From NCBI GenBank assembly GCA_944327285.1, contig CALVHG010000029.1:1-33105 (forward strand): a stretch of 33,105 nucleotides of DNA. Direction: 5' to 3'. The position numbers and the translations under genes are program-made. Shown one piece after another: positions 27,223-33,105 of the stretch (its first letter is position 1; each line of letters begins with the position of its first letter). The notes below the pieces were generated by a model. It saw nothing but the letters and a program-made list of their open reading frames with translations, had not been told where the DNA came from and ran no database searches. Origin of the DNA: an uncultured Desulfovibrio sp. (lineage in GTDB: Bacteria > Desulfobacterota > Desulfovibrionia > Desulfovibrionales > Desulfovibrionaceae).

Positions 27223-28021
27223 TCATGCGACCGATATGCGCCGGATTATTACCGGCGTCGTGCTTGCCGCCGTTGTTATCCTCGTTCTGACAGTGCGCGG
27301 CTGGCCTCTGCTTGCCTTCATCATGCTGGTATCGGCGCTGGGTCTCTGGGAATTTTTCTCGCTGTTCTGGGGAGCGCGCGGCCGTATTCCCACCCGCGTT
27401 TGCGCCATTCTGCTTGGCTGGGGCATGTTAGTGCTTACCTGGCTGCATCGGCCGCAGGATGCTCTCGTCTTCCTCGGCGCGGGCTTTGTCCTGGCGTCCC
27501 TGAACTTCCTTTTCCGCTGGGATGTTGTCGGCGAGGAAACGGCCTTTGCGCCCAGCGGGATTTTCATGGCCGGTCTGGCTTATGTGCCGCTGCTGCTGCT
27601 GCCCGCCACCTATCTTTCCACAACCAAGCTGATCTTTGTTTTGGCGGCCGTGGCGGCCTCCGACACCACCGCCTATTTTGTGGGAACCCGCTTCGGGCAC
27701 CACAAGCTCTGGCCCCGCGTCAGCCCCAACAAGAGTTCGGAAGGCGCTCTGGGCAGCCTCGCGGGCTGCGTGGTCTTCTGCGTCATTTACGGAGCCATCT
27801 TCGGCACGGCGGGGATTATCTCCTTTGCGCTGCTCGGCATCGCCATCAACGCTTTTGCCCAGATGGGCGATCTCTTTGAATCCGCCCTCAAGCGTTCGGT
27901 CAACGTCAAGGATTCCGGCAATCTGCTGCCCGGACACGGCGGCGTTCTGGATCGCGCGGACAGCGTTCTTTTCGCCATGCCCATGTTTGCCGTCGTCGAT
28001 CAGTGGTTCCATTTCTTTTAG
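27212..28021 (+). CDS. cdsA: Phosphatidate cytidylyltransferase
   Basis: Makes CDP-diacylglycerol from phosphatidic acid and CTP in the inner membrane. The 269-residue protein has seven to eight hydrophobic helices and the CDS signature SALKRSVNVKDSGNLLPGHGGVLDRADS near 225-252, plus FVGTRFGHHKLWPRVSPNKSSEGALGS. AGGAG lies before the ATG at 27212. Translationally coupled to uppS. The next gene, dxr, is 254 bases on, across repeat copy E. Confidence 0.96.
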   Translation: MPVDHATDMRRIITGVVLAAVVILVLTVRGWPLLAFIMLVSALGLWEFFSLFWGARGRIPTRVCAILLGWGMLVLTWLHRPQDALVFLGAGFVLASLNFLFRWDVVGEETAFAPSGIFMAGLAYVPLLLLPATYLSTTKLIFVLAAVAASDTTAYFVGTRFGHHKLWPRVSPNKSSEGALGSLAGCVVFCVIYGAIFGTAGIISFALLGIAINAFAQMGDLFESALKRSVNVKDSGNLLPGHGGVLDRADSVLFAMPMFAVVDQWFHFF

Positions 28022-28107
28022 AATGTCTTCATAAAAACGACAGACCATTCGGCTGGGCCCTCTCGCGCATGCAGAGAGCCCGGCCTTTCCGTTGAAAGAC
28101 CGGACAT

Positions 28108-28221
28108 AGAGCGTTTCAACTTTGAAAAAGGTGAAACGCGAGGCGGCGGCACAGCGCCGCCCGGCCAATACGAGAGGGAAAACCGCGTTTTTTCCGCGAA
28201 ACGACAGGCCGAAAAGGCTCT
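28108..28221 (+). repeat. MITE-like repeat, internally deleted copy E (114 bp)
   Basis: Starts AGAGCGTTTCAACTTTGAAA and runs colinear with copies C and D through GCGAAACGACAGGCCG, then jumps to AAAAGGCTCT; the TTTGAAATGC/GCATTTCAAA hairpin of full copies, 32 bases, is missing. Flanked by TA on both sides. It lies between cdsA and dxr within an otherwise tightly packed gene run. Confidence 0.85.
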
Positions 28222-28275
28222 AAGTCCCCTTCCCTCTCCGAACAAACAATGACGACAAGAAGCAAGGAGTTCGTG

Positions 28276-29601
28276 ATGACGGCACTCTGGCCCGGTCGGG
28301 GCGGTCCGACCATCAATTATATTTCCGAACCTCCCGCCCCCGAAGCCCTGCAGGGGCGACGCCCCCTTGTCATTCTGGGTTCCACCGGTTCCATTGGCGG
28401 CAATGCGCTCAAGGTTATCCGCGCGCATGCCGACCGTTTTCGCATTCTGGGGCTCGCCTGCGCGCGCAATGTGGCAGTGCTGGCCGCGCAGGCGGCGGAA
28501 TTTCGTCCCCCCTTTCTGGCGGTGCTGGACGAACAGGCCGCCGCGGATTTACGAGCGCAGCTGAACGAAGCGCGCCTCGACGGTTACGCGCCGGAAATTC
28601 TGATCGGCCCGGACGGCTATGCTCGCATGGCTTCCCTGCCGGAAACCCGCATGGTGCTTTCCGCGCAGGTCGGCGCGGCCGGACTGGCCGGAACGCTGGC
28701 GGCGGCTCTGGCGGGGAAAATTATCGCCCTGGCCAACAAGGAATCCCTTGTGCTGGCGGGCGATCTGCTGCGCCGCATCTGCACGGCGCGCGGCGCCGTC
28801 ATTCTCCCGGTAGACTCGGAGCACAACGCCCTGTTCCAGTGCCTCGCCGGGCGCGGGCAGGATGCTCAGGAACTCATCCTGACAGCTTCGGGCGGCCCCT
28901 TCCGGGGACGCAGCCGCGCCGAACTGCTGCACGTGACCAGGGAACAGGCCCTGAAGCACCCCAACTGGAGCATGGGAGCAAAAATCACCATTGATTCCGC
29001 GACCATGATGAATAAGGCGCTGGAAGTCGTCGAAGCCTATCATTTATATGGCATCCCGGCGGACGCCATTCGCGTGGCCGTGCATCCGCAATCCGTGGTG
29101 CATTCGCTTGTCCGCTTTCGGGACGGCGGTCTGCTGGCGCAAATGGGTCCCGCGGACATGCGCCTGCCCATCGGGCATTGCCTCCTCTGGCCGGAGTGCT
29201 TATCTGTGAACGCGCCGGGGCTCGATCTGTTCTCCTGCGGGCCGCTGGAATTCTTTGAGCCGGACCCGGAAGCCTTCCCCGCCGTCTCGCTGGCATGGCA
29301 GGCGCTGAAACGCAGGGGCGGAACCTGCGTCGTCATGAATGCCGCCAACGAAGCGGCTGTGGAACTCTTCCTTGCCGGACACTGCGGCTTCACCGATATT
29401 ACCGACATCATCGCCGAAGTCATGGCGCGTCATGAGCGGGAAAGCGATTCCAGCCAACCGTGGAGCCTGCCCGATCCGGCAATCGGCCCGGAAAGCGCGG
29501 CGGCCCATGCCTGCGAGGCCATGGAACGCATCATCCTTCTTGATCAACAAAGCCGCGCGCTGGCACGCAAGCTGGCGCGCTCCGGAGTAAACGAGTGCTG
29601 A
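28276..29601 (+). CDS. dxr: 1-deoxy-D-xylulose 5-phosphate reductoisomerase
   Basis: Second step of the MEP isoprenoid pathway (DXP to MEP, NADPH and divalent metal). LVILGSTGSIGGNALKVI is the NADPH loop, IALANKESLVLAGDLL, LPVDSEHNALFQCL (metal ligands), TASGGPFRGRS, HPNWSMGAKITIDSATMMNKALEVVEAYHLYG and HPQSVVHSLVRFRDG complete the family pattern. At 441 residues it is longer than E. coli Dxr (398), mainly through ~25 extra N-terminal residues before the Rossmann strand. AAGGAG precedes the ATG at 28276; the ATG at 28249 lacks one. Overlaps rseP by 7 bases. Confidence 0.96.
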   Translation: MTALWPGRGGPTINYISEPPAPEALQGRRPLVILGSTGSIGGNALKVIRAHADRFRILGLACARNVAVLAAQAAEFRPPFLAVLDEQAAADLRAQLNEARLDGYAPEILIGPDGYARMASLPETRMVLSAQVGAAGLAGTLAAALAGKIIALANKESLVLAGDLLRRICTARGAVILPVDSEHNALFQCLAGRGQDAQELILTASGGPFRGRSRAELLHVTREQALKHPNWSMGAKITIDSATMMNKALEVVEAYHLYGIPADAIRVAVHPQSVVHSLVRFRDGGLLAQMGPADMRLPIGHCLLWPECLSVNAPGLDLFSCGPLEFFEPDPEAFPAVSLAWQALKRRGGTCVVMNAANEAAVELFLAGHCGFTDITDIIAEVMARHERESDSSQPWSLPDPAIGPESAAAHACEAMERIILLDQQSRALARKLARSGVNEC

Positions 29602-30737
29602 CAACCATTATTGCCGCCGTCATTGTTCTGGGCGGTCTGATCTTCTTTCATGAACTGGGGCACTTTCTCGCAGCCCGCGCTCTGGGCATGGGCGTTTCGA
29701 CCTTTTCCCTGGGCTTCGGCCCCAAGCTGCTGACCTGGAAGCACGGCAAGACGGAATATGCGCTGTCGCTGGTGCCGCTGGGCGGTTATGTGGCGCTGGT
29801 GGGCGAATACGAGGACGGCGACAAGACCTCCGAACTGCCCGACGGTTTCACGTCCGAGGAATGCTTTTCCTTCCGTCCCGCGTGGCAGCGACTGCTGGTT
29901 GTGGCGGCCGGGCCGGTTTTCAATATCATTCTTGCCTGGCTGCTGTGCTGGATTATGGCCTACGGCTGGGGCATGGGCGTGCTGCTGCCGCATGTGGGCA
30001 AGGTTGAGGCCGGCAGTCCCGCGGCCGTGGCCGGTCTGCTCCCCGGCGACACCGTCCTGCGCATCAACGGCGCGCCGATTCAGGAATGGCAGGAAATGGC
30101 CGACGCCATCAACAACAGCGGCGGCAGTCCGTTGCAGCTTATGATTTCCCGGCCGCGCACCGCCGCCGACAGCGCTGTCGGCGTAACAAATCTGTCCGGC
30201 GTGGTTTCCAAGGATGCTCAGGTGCTGCAAGTCACCGTCACGCCCCGTCTGTCCGTCCGCCAGAACATTTTCCGCGAGGACGAAAAGGCCTGGCTTGTGG
30301 GCATCACCGCTTCCGGCAATGTGCGGCGCATAGAGCTCGGCTTCTTTGAGGCCGCGCGCGAGGGCCTGACCCAGACCGGACGGCTTCTGGACCTGACGTG
30401 GAAAAGCATCGTCAAGCTGGTGCAGCGCGTCATCCCCGCCGATCAGGTGGGCGGCCCCATCATGATTGCCCAGATGGTCGGCCAGCAGGCTGAGCAGGGT
30501 CTCGTGGGCCTGCTCGGACTGGCGGCCCTGATCAGCATCAACCTCGGCGTCCTCAATCTGCTGCCCGTTCCCGTGCTGGACGGCGGACAGATTCTGTTTT
30601 TCCTGCTGGAAATTATTTTCCGCCGCCCTGTCCCGCAGGTTATCCAGACCTGGGGCATGCGCTTCGGCGTGGTGCTGCTCGCCATGCTCATGATCTTTGC
30701 CACCTATAACGACATCATGCGCATTCTGCGGGGGTAG
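29595..30737 (+). CDS. rseP: RseP-type site-2 zinc metalloprotease
   Basis: Intramembrane protease that cleaves anti-sigma factors and remnant signal peptides in the inner membrane. HELGHF at about 16-21 is the zinc site in the first membrane helix; the third ligand Asp is in LLPVPVLDGGQILF near the C-terminus. A single periplasmic PDZ domain (about 130-225; VEAGSPAAVAGLLPGDTVLRINGAPIQEW) replaces the tandem pair of E. coli RseP, and length (380) is shorter than 450 accordingly. GTG start at 29595, with GGAG upstream, inside the dxr end. Confidence 0.94.
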   Translation: MLTTIIAAVIVLGGLIFFHELGHFLAARALGMGVSTFSLGFGPKLLTWKHGKTEYALSLVPLGGYVALVGEYEDGDKTSELPDGFTSEECFSFRPAWQRLLVVAAGPVFNIILAWLLCWIMAYGWGMGVLLPHVGKVEAGSPAAVAGLLPGDTVLRINGAPIQEWQEMADAINNSGGSPLQLMISRPRTAADSAVGVTNLSGVVSKDAQVLQVTVTPRLSVRQNIFREDEKAWLVGITASGNVRRIELGFFEAAREGLTQTGRLLDLTWKSIVKLVQRVIPADQVGGPIMIAQMVGQQAEQGLVGLLGLAALISINLGVLNLLPVPVLDGGQILFFLLEIIFRRPVPQVIQTWGMRFGVVLLAMLMIFATYNDIMRILRG

Positions 30738-30755
30738 TCCTGGTTAACACTGAGA

Positions 30756-30955
30756 ATCGTTCTTCTGGGGGGAAGGAAACTCCCTTATCTCTGCTGTCGA
30801 TGCCCGTAAGGCTCCTGCGTCGCCTAACGGGCACGGCCTGCGGCCGCCATTCGGTCGCGGCTTGCGCGCAAGGGGGTTTCCTTCCCCCCCAGGCCCCATC
30901 CTTCCCCCAACGCGCTTTTTTCGCGAAACGACAGGCCACATAGTTGAAATGCTCT
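30756..30955 (+). repeat. Composite repeat X: GC-rich stem-loop unit fused to a partial 146-bp repeat
   Basis: Outer arms GGGGGGAAGGAAAC...CCTT and AAGGGGGTTTCCTTCCCCCC form a ~20-bp stem; inside, TGCCCGT pairs with ACGGGCA. After CCCCATCCTTCCCCCAACGCG comes the end of the 146-bp repeat (GCGAAACGACAGGCCACATAG...GAAATGCTCT), shortened by loss of its hairpin. Same order and junction as 2551-2805. It lies between rseP and tsaB. Confidence 0.7.
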
Positions 30956-30979
30956 AGAGAGAACGGGAGACACAGCGTC

Positions 30980-31789
30980 ATGGATATAGATTCCGAAGGT
31001 ACCGGCTGGGAACTCATTCTCAATGCCGCGGAAGGCGCGCTGCAACTGGTGCTGACGCATGACGAAGAACTGATCTGCGCCCAGCGCTGGGGCCGCAGCG
31101 ATCGCGCCACAGAGATTCTGGCGCCCGCGCTGGCGGATATGGCCCGCGCCTGCGGTCTGCGCCTGCGGCAATTGCGCCGCATCGCCTGCGTGCGCGGGCC
31201 GGGCTCCTTTACCGGCGTCCGTCTTGTGCTCACCACAGCCGCGGCCTTGCGTCGCACGGCCCCTGGGCTGCAACTGGCCGGGCTCGACTACCTGCAGGCC
31301 CTGGCTACGTCCGCGGCCATGGATCGCCGCCTGCCTTACGGCACGCCCATAGCGGTTCTGACGCATGCCCGGCGTAATCTGGTGCACTTTCAGCCCTATG
31401 TTTCCTATGGCTGGAGCATCCCCGCGCAACCAGCCGAAGATGTGCGGCTATGCAGCCCTGAGGACGTCCTTGCTCAATTTGCGGCGGTAGAAAACCCCGG
31501 CGCTGTCTGCGGCAGCGGACTGCAACGCAATCCCGATCTCCTGGCCCGGCTTGCGGCACAGCCTGCGCTGCTCTGCCTGGATCAGCTGCGTCTTCCTTCC
31601 GTGGATGCGCTGCGCCTTCTGGCGCGCCACGGGGACTATGCTCGCGAGGATATCGAGCCGCTCTATGTCCGGCCCTGCGACGCCGTGGACAATCTGCCGC
31701 AGCTGGCGCAGCGCATGGGGCTTGATGCCGGAGAGGCTCAGGCGGAGTTGCAACGCCAGTTGCGGCGCCCGCCCGTCAGCATGGAATAA
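30980..31789 (+). CDS. tsaB: tRNA threonylcarbamoyladenosine biosynthesis protein TsaB
   Basis: Scaffold of the TsaBDE complex that makes t6A37 in ANN-decoding tRNAs. It is an ASKHA-fold protein; the clear mark is VRGPGSFTGVRLVLTTAAAL (about 72-91), followed by LQLAGLDYLQALA. The C-terminus ends with the family-type LYVRPCDAVDN. The N-terminal strand (WELILNAAEGALQLVL) is divergent, lacking the usual LaIDTS. At 269 residues it is a little longer than typical. ATG 30980 chosen; the ribosome site GGGAG is about 10 bases away, and upstream codons come from the repeat. Confidence 0.88.
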   Translation: MDIDSEGTGWELILNAAEGALQLVLTHDEELICAQRWGRSDRATEILAPALADMARACGLRLRQLRRIACVRGPGSFTGVRLVLTTAAALRRTAPGLQLAGLDYLQALATSAAMDRRLPYGTPIAVLTHARRNLVHFQPYVSYGWSIPAQPAEDVRLCSPEDVLAQFAAVENPGAVCGSGLQRNPDLLARLAAQPALLCLDQLRLPSVDALRLLARHGDYAREDIEPLYVRPCDAVDNLPQLAQRMGLDAGEAQAELQRQLRRPPVSME

Positions 31790-31809
31790 CGCGCATCCGG
31801 GAGCCGCGC

Positions 31810-33024
31810 ATGGGCTTTTCAATCATCATTCCAGCCTGGAATCTTTGGGAAACAACGCTGGCCTGCCTGCGCTCGCTGGCGGCGCAGGATGAAGGGGAGG
31901 CGTTGCTTGCCGAAGTGCTGGTTGTGGACAACGGCTCCACGGACGCCACGGCCACAGCACTTGCCGCAACGGGCGAATCGCTGTTCGGAAGTCGCTTTAC
32001 GCGGCTGCGGCTGGAGGAAAATCAGGGATTTGCCGCCGGATGCAACATCGGCGCGCGCGCCGCGCGCGGCTCCCTGCTGCTCTTCCTGAACAACGACACC
32101 ACCGTAGCATCTCCCTGGCTTGCGCCTCTCCATGAGGCCCTGCAAGACAGCGGCGTCGGCGCTGCCGGTTCGTTGCTGCTCTACCCTGACGGGCGCAATC
32201 AGCATTGCGGCATCTGCTTTTCCCTGTTCGGCAATCCGGGGCATCTCTACGCCCGTTTTCCGGGAAGCCATCCGGCGCTGCGCCGCCCGCACGCGCTGCA
32301 AGCCATCACGGGAGCCTGTCTGGCCCTGCGGCGCGCGGACTTCGACGCCTGCGGCGGCTTTCATGAAGGCTATCGCAACGGCTATGAGGACATGGATCTC
32401 TGTTTCGCTCTGCGCCGCCGGGGGCTCTCGCTGCGCGTCGTTCCCGAAAGCGTCGTTACCCACCACGAAGGACGAACGCCCGGCCGCAAAGCCCATAATG
32501 AGGCCAATGCCGATCTTTTTGCCGCCCGCTGGGGCGACGTTGTTCGTCCCGATATCCATCGCCTTGTCCAGACGGACGGTTATGTCGCCTGCCTGAGTCC
32601 CCAGCTCGTCACCTATCTCCAGCCCTGCGCGGAACGACTTCGGGAGCTTGCGGCAACGCCGGATAAGGAAGACGCCCTGAGGCTGGCGCTGGAACGGGAG
32701 CCCCTCTGGCTGGACGGCTGGCTGCGGCTGGCCGCCATACAGGAGCAGGCGGGACAGGGGGCGGCCGCTCTGGAAAGTCTTGGCGAGGCTGTGAGCTTCT
32801 TCCCGGTGCCGACAGCCCAGCGCGCCCTGCTGACCTGCGCCCGGCGACAGGGAAAAACGTCGCTGGCCGACGCGGTTCTGAACATGCTGCGCGACACCCC
32901 GGACGCCGCGCGTCTGCGCCAGCAGCAGGCCCGCCACGCCCGGAGCCTCGCCGCACAGCGCGGCGATCAGCTGCTTGTCTCCATCCTCGACGACTGGCTG
33001 CGCCTGCAGGGCCGCAGCCGGTAG
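31810..33024 (+). CDS. Family 2 glycosyltransferase with C-terminal helical (TPR-like) region
   Basis: GT-A fold transferase, probably for a surface polysaccharide. SIIIPAWNLWETTLACLRSL, VLVVDNGSTDATATAL (about 34-50), ENQGFAAGCNIGARAARGSLLLFLNNDTTV (NND as the DXD-like metal site, ~97) and the late NGYEDMDLCFALRRRGLSLRVVPESVVTHHEG all match the rhamnosyltransferase/WbbL-like branch of GT2. Residues ~275-404 are Ala/Leu-rich helices that resemble TPR units (DGWLRLAAIQEQAGQGAAALESLGEAV). Donor and acceptor are unknown. It follows tsaB by 20 bases and is probably co-transcribed. Confidence 0.88.
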   Translation: MGFSIIIPAWNLWETTLACLRSLAAQDEGEALLAEVLVVDNGSTDATATALAATGESLFGSRFTRLRLEENQGFAAGCNIGARAARGSLLLFLNNDTTVASPWLAPLHEALQDSGVGAAGSLLLYPDGRNQHCGICFSLFGNPGHLYARFPGSHPALRRPHALQAITGACLALRRADFDACGGFHEGYRNGYEDMDLCFALRRRGLSLRVVPESVVTHHEGRTPGRKAHNEANADLFAARWGDVVRPDIHRLVQTDGYVACLSPQLVTYLQPCAERLRELAATPDKEDALRLALEREPLWLDGWLRLAAIQEQAGQGAAALESLGEAVSFFPVPTAQRALLTCARRQGKTSLADAVLNMLRDTPDAARLRQQQARHARSLAAQRGDQLLVSILDDWLRLQGRSR

Positions 33025-33048
33025 AGCTGTTTTTTCTTTTATTTTTTT

Positions 33049-33095
33049 GGGGGAGGGGACCCCCTCTGCTAACGCGAGAGGGGTTCCCCTCCCCC
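33049..33095. repeat. 19-bp stem-loop after the glycosyltransferase gene (copy 2 of end-hairpin)
   Basis: Arms 33049-33067 and 33077-33095 pair with one mismatch around the loop GCTAACGCG, the reverse complement of the loop at 82-90. A T-rich run (33030-33048) lies on its left, as it also does at the window start. It may act at the end of the pyrH-to-glycosyltransferase run. Confidence 0.75.
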
Positions 33096-33105
33096 AAGCC
33101 CCCTC

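Overview
The window looks like a chromosomal segment of a Desulfovibrio-type sulfate reducer (Desulfovibrionales). The grounds are a TunR-type regulator made of a dead tyrosine-recombinase domain plus a TOBE/Mop domain, an ATP synthase with paired b and b' subunits and the a/c genes split from the F1 operon, a tmRNA tag of the ANNDYEYA type, and generally GC-rich genes. Most of it is core metabolism and housekeeping. This is a judgement from recognised families; no database search was possible.

Layout. 1-120: a perfect 20-bp stem-loop. 120-2214 (minus): a KtrA/TrkA-type K+ channel regulator, the TunR-like regulator, and a small exported Gly/Cys-rich peptide with its own promoter and a large 3' stem-loop. 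2551-2805: a composite repeat. 2820-5862 (minus): rplU-rpmA-obg-proB. 6065-7570 (plus): rRNA uracil methyltransferase. 7748-9720 (plus): atpZ-atpI-atpB-atpE (Fo a and c). 10302-11762: rex and cobS. 12257-13385: a nitroreductase and an unknown gene. 13561-13940: tmRNA (ssrA), followed by an AT-rich islet with two unknown genes (14302-15459). 15506-16455 (minus): a frameshifted EamA transporter. 16686-17735: a Fur-family regulator and an orphan FeoB-associated-type Cys-rich membrane peptide. 18034-23947 (minus): atpF'-F-H-A-G-D-C. 24128-24880 (minus): a TauE/SafE permease. 25132-33024 (plus): pyrH-frr-uppS-cdsA-dxr-rseP-tsaB and a family 2 glycosyltransferase.

How it fits together. The two atp operons together encode a complete F1Fo synthase; each promoter region carries an imperfect TGTG-N8-CACA-like site, and the NADH-sensing repressor Rex is encoded just downstream of the a/c operon, so redox control of both halves is a plausible reading. 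uppS, cdsA, dxr and rseP form the familiar isoprenoid/phospholipid/envelope cluster.

The main unexplained structure is repetitive. A 146-bp TA-flanked, terminally inverted repeat (MITE-like) occurs in three full-length copies, one copy with an internal deletion, one diverged copy and two fragments. Both fragments are fused at the same junction to a second GC-rich stem-loop repeat. One copy supplies the last two bases of the fur stop codon. The AT-rich islet behind tmRNA encodes a protein with two repeats that resemble ribbon-helix-helix units, and a perfect dyad lies just upstream of it. I see no CRISPR array, no intact transposase or integrase, and no complete defence system that I can name.
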